Shown: one piece after another, positions 6,483-12,950 of the stretch | Numbering within the stretch: position 1 is the stretch's first letter | How the letters are laid out: each line of letters begins with the position of its first letter | Source of the DNA: Deltaproteobacteria bacterium UBA2221 | Lineage (GTDB): Bacteria > Desulfobacterota > Syntrophorhabdia > Syntrophorhabdales > WCHB1-27 | Reading direction: 5' to 3' | DNA: 15,941 nt | NCBI GenBank assembly: GCA_002328485.1 | Contig: DCUF01000043.1 | Location: 1 to 15,941 of the forward strand | The notes under the pieces: model-generated | Databases searched by the model: none | What the model saw: the letters and a program-made list of their open reading frames with translations, nothing else | What the model was told of the DNA's origin: nothing | Made by a program: the position numbers and the translations under genes

Positions 6483-7979
6483 TTACCTGATTACGACGGT
6501 AAGACCCAGATGATCGCTGAAGTCTGAATTGTTTAGAATCACCTCGGCTGCAACAATCTCGGCTGGGCCTTTCACCAGAACGTAGTCGATGCGAGCTTCT
6601 GGTCTTGGGAGGGGAAAGGTGTTACCCTTATTTTTGTGAAGGGTCCTGTACGCATCCCTATATCCCGCATTCTTGAGGCACTTCAGCGTTGGCGAGTCTT
6701 CGGTGTCATTGAAGTCTCCGGCCAGAATAAGGGCATGACTGTCCGTGACGCCGGTCATTCTGTCAAGTTCTGACAGCAATTTTTCCGCTTGAGCAAGCCT
6801 TACCTCGCCAGCGCCCAGATGGTCCAAGTGTACGGACGCCAGGATGACCCTTCGGCCCATCAACGATGTTTCCGTGACCATGGCCCTCCGAGCCATGCTC
6901 GGCTTCAGTCCGTTGGATAGGTGGGTTGTGAGGTCGATACTGTGTATCGTCTTTGCCTCGACTCGCCCACAAACAGCGACCCCTTCGGGATACCTATCCA
7001 TGAATAGATGGCAGTAAGTGAAATGACTCCGGTAGTGTTCGCCGGTGATTGCTGAGAGCCAGCGCGCTATCTGCCCGCTCGTATCCTCTACCCCAGCCCC
7101 GCTTATAACCTCCTGCAGAGCGATGAGGTCGGGTCTGTAGCCTGCAAGCTCTCGGGCGATACGCCGAAACCTGAATGAGCCGTCGTCCCTTACACCCTGG
7201 AGGTTGTAGGCGCAGATACGAATGGTGTCACGGCGGATAGCTCGAAAACGCTCCACGTCTTCGTCGGTCATAATTCCTGCGATGCCATGCTCCGCAAAGT
7301 TCTGTCCGAGGAGAAGGACATAGTCCTCCAGGGCATCGAATTGCCGTGCCACTACGCCGATAGGTGTTCCGCCCCTCAGGAGTCTCACCATTTCAAGCCG
7401 TCTCAGGAAAGGCTCATTTCCGTCCAATTGTTCCAGCCACGAAGGGCTGTTCTCCGAGATGACGGCCCCTCGTATGCCACCTATCGAGTAGTCATAATTT
7501 ATGCGGTACACCTCACCCGCCGGGATTTCGAACCGCTCAGCGATGCGTTCCGCCTCAACGCCGGAACGGAGCAATCTCAGTACTTCCAGCCGGCGCAGTG
7601 CTTCATTGGTTGGAACAGAGCCTGCGGGAATGGGAAAGGTCGGGGCCGTCTCCGTGGAGACGTGATCTCCCCTGACATCACCCAGAAAAGACTGGATCTC
7701 CCGCGCCAGGGCAGCGTTCCTCGAAAAGATGCCCAACAATTTCGATTCCAGGGCTCTCCGCTTATCGTTGTCCTCGGGCATGAAGCCAAAGGCCTGGAGA
7801 CGGGCCTCCAATTCGGAATCCGATTCCATGATCGGCTTTAGCGCTAACCAGATGCGACGAGCGGTGTGGATGGAAAGGGTGTCCAGGTAGAGGTCATCGG
7901 GCAGTCCCTGGCCGACCAAATGAGAGACGGTACGGGCGAGCACATCCACTAACTGTCGAACCATAGCCTGACGTTCCAC
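6483..7979 (-). CDS. EEP-family nuclease/phosphatase with two N-terminal helix-turn-helix-like repeats, first gene of the operon
   Basis: This is a 498-residue protein. Residues about 253-498 form a DNase I-like endonuclease/exonuclease/phosphatase domain with its metal and catalytic motifs present: YNLQ (N259), LQE (E290), SVHLDH (H384), GDFND (D422, N424), IDYVL (D465) and SDH (D489, H490). These enzymes cut phosphodiester bonds in DNA, RNA or phosphoinositides using Mg2+. Two related segments precede it, 128-172 (LRRLEVLRLLRSG) and 191-237 (LRRLEMVRLLRGG). Both end in GIxG(A/I), as in transposase-type helix-turn-helix units, so DNA or protein binding is plausible. Residues 1-110 are helical and unrecognised. 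There is no signal peptide, unlike secreted DNases, so an intracellular role is likely. The GTG start is chosen because AGAGG lies 5 bases upstream; an in-frame ATG follows five codons later. The substrate is unknown. Confidence 0.8.
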   Translation of the reverse strand: MERQAMVRQLVDVLARTVSHLVGQGLPDDLYLDTLSIHTARRIWLALKPIMESDSELEARLQAFGFMPEDNDKRRALESKLLGIFSRNAALAREIQSFLGDVRGDHVSTETAPTFPIPAGSVPTNEALRRLEVLRLLRSGVEAERIAERFEIPAGEVYRINYDYSIGGIRGAVISENSPSWLEQLDGNEPFLRRLEMVRLLRGGTPIGVVARQFDALEDYVLLLGQNFAEHGIAGIMTDEDVERFRAIRRDTIRICAYNLQGVRDDGSFRFRRIARELAGYRPDLIALQEVISGAGVEDTSGQIARWLSAITGEHYRSHFTYCHLFMDRYPEGVAVCGRVEAKTIHSIDLTTHLSNGLKPSMARRAMVTETSLMGRRVILASVHLDHLGAGEVRLAQAEKLLSELDRMTGVTDSHALILAGDFNDTEDSPTLKCLKNAGYRDAYRTLHKNKGNTFPLPRPEARIDYVLVKGPAEIVAAEVILNNSDFSDHLGLTVVIR

Positions 7980-8021
7980 CGCAACCTCTTGTTGGAAGGC
8001 ATTGACTTCCCGTTAAAGCAA

Positions 8022-8050
8022 AATCTACATCCTTTTGGTCGCTTTGGCAA
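8022..8050 (-). promoter_or_regulatory. Candidate sigma70-type promoter of the EEP-Fic-PLD operon
   Basis: Read on the minus strand, TTGCCA (8050-8045) and TAGATT (8027-8022) are separated by exactly 17 bases. They match the -35 and -10 consensus with one and two mismatches. The -10 ends about 42 bp upstream of the GTG start of the EEP gene, a reasonable leader length. This is pattern matching only. Confidence 0.4.
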
Positions 8051-8062
8051 GGCACCGGTGCC
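8051..8062. promoter_or_regulatory. Candidate operator palindrome
   Basis: GGCACCGGTGCC is a perfect 12-bp palindrome directly abutting the upstream edge of the candidate -35 box. A second palindrome, CCGATCGG, lies at 8065-8072. The placement suits a regulator-binding site; the helix-turn-helix repeats of the EEP protein make autoregulation conceivable but untested. Confidence 0.3.
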
Positions 8063-8093
8063 GTCCGATCGGCCAGGCTTGAGGACCCATAAC

Positions 8094-8107
8094 GTTTCAC
8101 GTGAAAC
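8094..8107. promoter_or_regulatory. parS: parS centromere-like site 1
   Basis: GTTTCACGTGAAAC is a perfect 14-bp palindrome and the core of the bacterial chromosomal parS site bound by ParB. Against the 16-base form TGTTTCACGTGAAACA it differs only at the first base (C instead of T). ParB loads here, spreads with CTP and drives origin segregation with ParA and SMC loading. parA and parB are not in the window. The site lies in the intergenic region upstream of the EEP operon. Confidence 0.85.
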
Positions 8108-8244
8108 ATTCAAAGGCCTCTGTGAAACCTCGACAAGGCCAGCCTTTTGAAGACAACGACCTTATCGGTGGCACAAGACCACCGGGTCCCCGCCGACACC
8201 GGTCTCCCGTCAAGAGCATGGCGCACCAAGCACAACGCGCAAGG

Positions 8245-8258
8245 GTTTCACGTGAAAC
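8245..8258. promoter_or_regulatory. parS: parS centromere-like site 2
   Basis: This is a second exact copy of GTTTCACGTGAAAC, 151 bp from the first, with G at the preceding position and A following. Two exact 14-base palindromes this close are very unlikely by chance. It lies 27 bp beyond the 3' end of the radical SAM gene. The rest of 7980-8285 holds the promoter and palindromes listed separately; I see no gene in it. Confidence 0.85.
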
Positions 8259-8285
8259 ATCCCTGACCCCGCTTGGCCTGTGGAC

Positions 8286-9635
8286 CTACTCTTCCCTCTC
8301 GTCGCCTTCACCGTCACCTATCCCACCATTGTATTCCCTGACCAACTGTTTCAAGGCGTTCAAATCTCCTTCCGTGAAACCTTCCCACTCGAAGGGGAAT
8401 AGGGCGTTATTCTGAAACATGGGCTCACTGATCGGGAAGCGTGCCTCACCCCTATGCTCGTCGTACAAACGGCTATGCGGTATCGGAGAGTATTGAGCGA
8501 GGTGTACTCGTACACCAAGGCCCTGCAGATAATCGATCGTGGCCCGGACACCCTCATGCCTCTGGCCTGGCAATCCCGTCAGCACATAAACCACCACCTG
8601 ACTGCCAACGAACCCCGCTCTCCATAGCCAATCCACTGCCCGCTCCAGATCCTCAGTCCGAACCTTTCCGCCGGTTCTTTTCTGCAAACCCGGGTCGGAC
8701 GTCTCGAATCCCAAACGCACCTCCCTGAACCCACCTTCCTTCAGAAGCGCTGCGGTCTCTCTGTCGACCATGGTCGCGTTAAGGGCGTTCGGATTATAGA
8801 CCGAAATCTCGAAGGGCAATTCCCTTATACCCCTCAGGAGAGGTTTGGCGTGCGACTCTTTCTGAAACAGAAATCCATCGTCGTATAGGACAAACCGCTC
8901 TATACCAAGCCCGTGCCAGTGCCTAATCTCCTCGATCACATCGGTTGTCTCCCTTCTGATCATCTTGGGCTGCAGATAGGCCGTTGCGCAATAGCTGCAC
9001 CGGTAGACGCATCCGACTGACGTGAGGAGCGGGACGAACCGACACCGGCCATACAGATCAAAACAGGGATACGGCAGGTTCGTCAAATCCATGGGGTCGA
9101 GCTTGGCAGCTAGGGGGAAGTTGCATTTCTCCTGAACCCAGCGGTAGAACCGTTCTGCCTCGAAACTCCGAACAACGAGGTCTGCATGCCTCATCTCCCT
9201 GACCGCGTGTTCATAACAAAGGGTCGCGTAGTTGCCGCCAACAACAATCTTAGCTGTGGGGAAGGCATCCTTCACCAGATCGATGATCTCCCTCGCCCCC
9301 AGGTACCAATAGGTCATGATGCACGTGATCATCACGAGGTCCGGCTCTTCCATTGCTCTTAACTCCCGAGACACCTCCTCGGGGCTCAGACCGTATCGCC
9401 TGAAGCGTTTCCCAACCCCCCTGACTACGCTGGGATTTTCCACCTTTTTCTTCAAGAACGGTGCTCGTCCGTCCGGCCTTCCCTTGGAATCGTCCACCCT
9501 CAGACAATCAAGAAGCCGTACATCAGCACCGTTCATCCTCATGATGCTCCCCATGTAGAGGAGGCCCAAGGGTGCCGACCAGAAGCCATAGGCGGACACG
9601 TCGTAGATGTACGGATTAATCAGGAGAATCTTCAT
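8286..9635 (-). CDS. Radical SAM protein with cobalamin-binding-type N-terminal domain
   Basis: This 449-residue protein has a Rossmann-like N-terminus (MKILLINPY, then VVGGNYATL at 131-139), typical of the B12-binding domain in class B radical SAM enzymes. It is followed by the cluster motif CVYRCSYC (C209, C213, C216; CxxxCxxC), which binds the 4Fe-4S cluster that cleaves S-adenosylmethionine. Later segments (YDDGFLF, RLGFETSD, GLPGQ) fit the rest of the radical SAM barrel. Such proteins often do radical methylations, ring rearrangements or methylthiolations; the substrate here cannot be told. The N-terminus lacks a clear DxHxxG cobalamin motif, so binding of B12 is inferred from fold. It stands alone between the parS region and the rhomboid gene, whose terminator lies upstream, so it probably has its own promoter in 9636-9710. 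The C-terminus is an acidic tail (GDGEGDEREE). Confidence 0.85.
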   Translation of the reverse strand: MKILLINPYIYDVSAYGFWSAPLGLLYMGSIMRMNGADVRLLDCLRVDDSKGRPDGRAPFLKKKVENPSVVRGVGKRFRRYGLSPEEVSRELRAMEEPDLVMITCIMTYWYLGAREIIDLVKDAFPTAKIVVGGNYATLCYEHAVREMRHADLVVRSFEAERFYRWVQEKCNFPLAAKLDPMDLTNLPYPCFDLYGRCRFVPLLTSVGCVYRCSYCATAYLQPKMIRRETTDVIEEIRHWHGLGIERFVLYDDGFLFQKESHAKPLLRGIRELPFEISVYNPNALNATMVDRETAALLKEGGFREVRLGFETSDPGLQKRTGGKVRTEDLERAVDWLWRAGFVGSQVVVYVLTGLPGQRHEGVRATIDYLQGLGVRVHLAQYSPIPHSRLYDEHRGEARFPISEPMFQNNALFPFEWEGFTEGDLNALKQLVREYNGGIGDGEGDEREE

Positions 9636-9647
9636 TGCTTGATATGA

Positions 9648-9666
9648 CGGAGGGAGCTTACCTCCG
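9648..9666 (-). promoter_or_regulatory. Leader hairpin masking a GGAGG ahead of the radical SAM gene
   Basis: On the minus strand CGGAGG and CCTCCG form a 6-bp stem around a 7-base loop, ending about 12 bases before the ATG at 9635. The only good Shine-Dalgarno-like sequence in the leader (GGAGG) is inside this stem and too far from the ATG for ordinary use. It could regulate translation, or be chance. Confidence 0.25.
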
Positions 9667-9710
9667 AGTTCACCCAGGGAGCCCGATCGCCCTTCTTGAG
9701 CAAACTTCCC

Positions 9711-9730
9711 AAAAAAAGGCTCTCGGCCTT
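9711..9730 (-). terminator. Intrinsic terminator after the rhomboid gene
   Basis: On the minus strand AAGGC-CGAGA-GCCTT makes a 5-bp stem that runs into a T-run of seven. It starts 17 bp after the rhomboid stop codon and before the radical SAM gene. The stem is short but the T-run is clear. Confidence 0.6.
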
Positions 9731-9747
9731 ACCCGCGCCCATCCGAA

Positions 9748-10422
9748 CTATCGGGCACGTTGAAGTCTCGGTCTGCCAAGAGTGAAAAGTTTGATCGTTA
9801 CAAGTCCAAAGATGAACCCCCCTATATGAGCCCACCATGCAACACCCTTTCCGATATGGGAAAAGGCAACCTGCATGAGAAACCAGACGGTCAGCAGCAC
9901 CACCGCAGGCATCTCGACCGTGGTAACAAATACAAAGATAAATATGAGGGTCTTGATCCTTGCAAAGGGATACAATAGCAGATACGCGCCTAGAACACCG
10001 GAAACGGCCCCGCTCGCTCCAATCATCGGTATGCCTGAGCCTGGATCAAAGAAGAATTGCATCAGAGCCGCCGCAAGACCCGAAGCTCCGTAAAACACGA
10101 TAAATCTCAGGTGACCTACCGAATCTTCGATATTATTACCGAAGATGAAAAGATATAGCATGTTACCCGCTATGTGGAATATGCCTCCGTGGAGAAACAT
10201 GGAACTGAAGATGGTCAAAAGGTTGTAGGGAAGAAGCTCCGGCCTCTCCTCCAGGGCAATCATGAACTCTCGAGGTATAAGCGCGTACCGCTCTATGAGA
10301 AGCCGCTGTGCGCCAAGGGGCATAAGGCTTGCATAAATAAAAACCACTATGTTTACAACGATGATTATTATGGTTATAATTGGGAAAGTACGATTCGGAA
10401 TATTGTCTTTCAGCGGTATCAT
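9748..10422 (-). CDS. Rhomboid family intramembrane serine protease
   Basis: This 224-residue protein has about six hydrophobic segments and the hallmarks of rhomboid proteases. GASG at 135-138 contains the nucleophile Ser137 with the following GVLGAY. His199 in WWAHIGGF is the catalytic partner. HGGIFHIAGNM holds H83 and N87, the expected oxyanion-hole residues. It would cut transmembrane helices of membrane proteins inside the bilayer; the substrate is unknown. The catalytic pair is complete, so it should be active and not a pseudoprotease. It is transcribed divergently from galT across a 57-bp gap. Its ribosome binding site is weak (GGTAAG). An intrinsic terminator follows, so it is probably monocistronic. 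Confidence 0.93.
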   Translation of the reverse strand: MIPLKDNIPNRTFPIITIIIIVVNIVVFIYASLMPLGAQRLLIERYALIPREFMIALEERPELLPYNLLTIFSSMFLHGGIFHIAGNMLYLFIFGNNIEDSVGHLRFIVFYGASGLAAALMQFFFDPGSGIPMIGASGAVSGVLGAYLLLYPFARIKTLIFIFVFVTTVEMPAVVLLTVWFLMQVAFSHIGKGVAWWAHIGGFIFGLVTIKLFTLGRPRLQRAR

Positions 10423-10479
10423 ACGCTATTTTCTTACCATGCAAAACTATGCCAAAACAACACTATATTGGGGTAACAT
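10423..10479. promoter_or_regulatory. Divergent promoter region between the rhomboid gene and galT
   Basis: This AT-rich 57-bp gap separates two divergent start codons and must carry both 5' signals unless the promoters lie inside the opposing genes. TATATT at about 10462-10467 is a possible -10 for galT but would leave a very short leader. No convincing -35/-10 pair is visible in either direction. Confidence 0.35.
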
Positions 10480-11484
10480 ATGCCTGAACTGCGAAAAGAC
10501 CCAATAATCGATCGCTGGGTCATCATATCAACAGAGAGGGGGCAGAGGCCTATCTTTCTGGCCGAAGAGCCTCCTCCGCCAAAACCCGGCGCCCTCTGTC
10601 CCCTCTGTCCCGGTAACGAAGCGATGACACCGCCCGAGGTCTTCGCAATCCGACCGTCTTCCATCTCCTACCCTGAGAACGGCTCAAACTGGACTCTCCG
10701 GGTAGTCCCGAATAAGTTTCCCGCCTTGCGGATCGAAGGTGAGCTTGACAAAGAAGGCGTGGGTCTGTTCGATAGAATGAACGGCGTGGGTGCTCATGAG
10801 GTCATTGTGGAGACCCCCATACACAGTCAAACCTTGGCCCTTATGGACGTTCCATCCATCCAAAACGTGTTTCGTGCGTACAGGGAGCGGACCTTTGATC
10901 TTTTGGGTGACAAACGTTTCAAGTTCATCATGATTTTCAAAAACCAGGGCTCGGTTGCGGGCGCCTCTCTCGATCACTCACACTCCCAGCTGATTGCCCT
11001 TCCTATCGTTCCTCGCAGGATACATGAGGAAATCTCGGGGGCGCTGCAGTACTACAAATATAAGGACAGATGTGTTTTCTGTGACATCATCGCCCAGGAA
11101 AGCGAAGACAATCTTCGCGTTGTATATCAAAATGATACGTTCGTGGCCATTTCCCCTTTTGCCTCCCGCTTTCCCTTTGAAGTATGGGTCTTGCCAAAAG
11201 CCCACGTCGCTTCCTTCACCAAAGACGGTGACAACTATCTGGCCCTGTCCGAGGTTGTTTCCGTTGTGCTCAAGAAGCATAACAAGCTCCTTGGCGCCGT
11301 CCCCTACAATTACTTGATTCACACCGCCCCGGTTGATCTCATGGATATTCCCTACTATCACTGGCACCTGGAGATAATCCCCCGGCTGACCAAAACGGCG
11401 GGTTTCGAATGGGGGACCGGCTTCTACATCAATCCCACCCCACCTGAGGAGGCGACAATATACATGAGAGAAGCCGAGGTATAG
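10480..11484 (+). CDS. galT: Galactose-1-phosphate uridylyltransferase
   Basis: This 334-residue GalT of the HIT superfamily swaps UMP between UDP-glucose and galactose-1-phosphate (Leloir pathway). DHSHSQ (165-170) matches the HPHGQ active site of E. coli GalT, with H168 as the likely uridylylated His and Ser replacing Pro and Gly. The zinc ligands appear as C40xxC43, H106 and H166. A second pair C198xxC201 and YYHWHLEIIPR (292-302) start and end the second HIT half. The opening KDPIIDRWVIIS is typical. It is the first gene of the plus-strand operon. Its TAG stop is part of the TAGGAGG Shine-Dalgarno of glgA, so the two are translationally linked. No galE or galK is present, so a role in making UDP- or ADP-sugars for polysaccharides is as likely as galactose use. 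Related GalT-like enzymes can use other sugar phosphates. Confidence 0.92.
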   Translation: MPELRKDPIIDRWVIISTERGQRPIFLAEEPPPPKPGALCPLCPGNEAMTPPEVFAIRPSSISYPENGSNWTLRVVPNKFPALRIEGELDKEGVGLFDRMNGVGAHEVIVETPIHSQTLALMDVPSIQNVFRAYRERTFDLLGDKRFKFIMIFKNQGSVAGASLDHSHSQLIALPIVPRRIHEEISGALQYYKYKDRCVFCDIIAQESEDNLRVVYQNDTFVAISPFASRFPFEVWVLPKAHVASFTKDGDNYLALSEVVSVVLKKHNKLLGAVPYNYLIHTAPVDLMDIPYYHWHLEIIPRLTKTAGFEWGTGFYINPTPPEEATIYMREAEV

Positions 11485-11492
11485 GAGGAGAA

Positions 11493-12950
11493 ATGAGAAT
11501 TCTGCTTGCGTCCTCAGAGATATGGCCTTTTGCGAAAACCGGCGGCCTTGCTGACGTGGCCGGCGCCCTTCCAAAGGCCTTGGCCAAACTGGGAATCGAG
11601 ATTCGGGTCATAATGCCGAAGTATAAGGGCATCGAGGAGCGCGGTTTTCCCCTGGTCTACAAGAACAATCGCGTCTCCTGCCCCATCTCGCAGACAAGCG
11701 TATCGGCCGAAATCGTCGAAAGTCAATACGACGGCATAAAGGTATATCTGGTCGAAAAAGACGAATATTATTACAGAGATTTTCTCTATGCCACCCAGGA
11801 CGGCGACTACCTTGACAACGCCGAGCGGTTTGTCTTCTTCTCCAAAAGCATTCTCGAGGCGATTAAGGTTACCGGCTATGTTCCGGATGTCCTGCACTGC
11901 AACGACTGGCAGACCTCCCTCGTTCCCGTCTTTCTCGGGACCGCCTATCAAAAGGACCCTGTTTTATCCTCCATCTCTACCCTGCTCACCATACACAATC
12001 TGGGGTACCAGGGGATCTTCTGGCATCTGGACTGGCACCTCCTCAACCTTGGGTGGGAACACTTCACGCCCGACTGTCTGGAATTCTACGGGAAGATAAA
12101 CTTCCTGAAGGGCGGCATCGTCTTCTCCGACCTCGTCAACACCGTGAGCAAAAAATATAGCGAGGAGATACAGACCCCTGAGTTCGGTTACGGTTTGGAC
12201 GGCATTCTCCGAACACGAAAAAATGATCTTTACGGCATCGTGAACGGCATCGACTACGAAGAGTGGAGCCCGGAGGCGGATAAATATCTGCCAAGCAACT
12301 ACTCGTTGGCCAATCTGGCCGACAAGCGCCGCTGCAAGGCAGCCCTCCAGGAGGCCTTCTCACTCCCCGTCGGTCCTGATATCCCCGTCATTGCCAGCAT
12401 CTCCCGACTCGCCGACCAGAAGGGCTTTGACCTCGTCGCCTCGGCCCTTGATGAAATGTTGGGCCTCAATATCCAGTACATTATGCTTGGAACAGGGGAA
12501 CGGAAGTACAACGAGCTGTTTCCCCAATTGGCCAAGAACCACCGAACCTCATTCGCCGTAAAGGTTGCCTACGATAATGCCCTCGCCCACCTCATTGAGG
12601 CAGGGGCAGATATGTTTCTCATGCCCTCCTTGTATGAGCCCTGCGGACTTAATCAGCTTTACAGCCTCCGCTATGGAACCGTCCCCATTGTGAGGGGCGT
12701 CGGAGGCCTTGAGGACACGATCATGGACGATCCCCGAAGGCCCAATGCCAATACGGGGTTTAAGTTCTATGATTATACGGAAGAAGCCATGCTCGGGGCT
12801 ATTAGAAGGGCATGCAAGGCTTACGAAAATAAGGCTTCCTGGCTGTCTCTGGTAAAGAGGTGCATGCAACAGGACTTTTCGTGGGAAGCCTCGGCCCGGG
12901 CCTATTCGGATCTCTATGAAAAAGCAATCCGGAAGCATGGATTACGTTAA
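11493..12950 (+). CDS. glgA: Glycogen (starch) synthase, ADP-glucose type
   Basis: This 485-residue GT5-family retaining glucosyltransferase extends alpha-1,4-glucan from ADP-glucose (possibly UDP-glucose). KTGGLADV (K15 to V22) is the N-terminal donor-binding signature. NDWQTSLVP (137-145) and TIHNLGYQG (166-174) follow in the acceptor-side domain. The C-terminal Rossmann half has SRLADQKG (304-311; R305 and K310 contact the donor phosphate) and the catalytic loop YEPCGLNQLYSLRYG with E382. Length and motif order are normal for GlgA. It is preceded by an excellent AGGAGG five bases before the ATG, overlapping the galT stop. Its 3' end overlaps the histidine kinase frame by 35 bp. No glgC or branching enzyme is present here. 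Confidence 0.96.
   Translation: MRILLASSEIWPFAKTGGLADVAGALPKALAKLGIEIRVIMPKYKGIEERGFPLVYKNNRVSCPISQTSVSAEIVESQYDGIKVYLVEKDEYYYRDFLYATQDGDYLDNAERFVFFSKSILEAIKVTGYVPDVLHCNDWQTSLVPVFLGTAYQKDPVLSSISTLLTIHNLGYQGIFWHLDWHLLNLGWEHFTPDCLEFYGKINFLKGGIVFSDLVNTVSKKYSEEIQTPEFGYGLDGILRTRKNDLYGIVNGIDYEEWSPEADKYLPSNYSLANLADKRRCKAALQEAFSLPVGPDIPVIASISRLADQKGFDLVASALDEMLGLNIQYIMLGTGERKYNELFPQLAKNHRTSFAVKVAYDNALAHLIEAGADMFLMPSLYEPCGLNQLYSLRYGTVPIVRGVGGLEDTIMDDPRRPNANTGFKFYDYTEEAMLGAIRRACKAYENKASWLSLVKRCMQQDFSWEASARAYSDLYEKAIRKHGLR

Noticed and set aside
7894..8109. Minus-strand ORF beginning MFHVKR at parS site 1
   Set aside because: The opening residues simply translate parS. The rest overlaps the EEP gene start in another frame, and its composition is not protein-like.
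8101..8415. 104-codon plus-strand ORF starting inside parS site 1
   Set aside because: It has Pro/Ser-rich low-complexity translation, no ribosome binding site and no family features, and it overlaps the 3' end of the radical SAM gene on the other strand.
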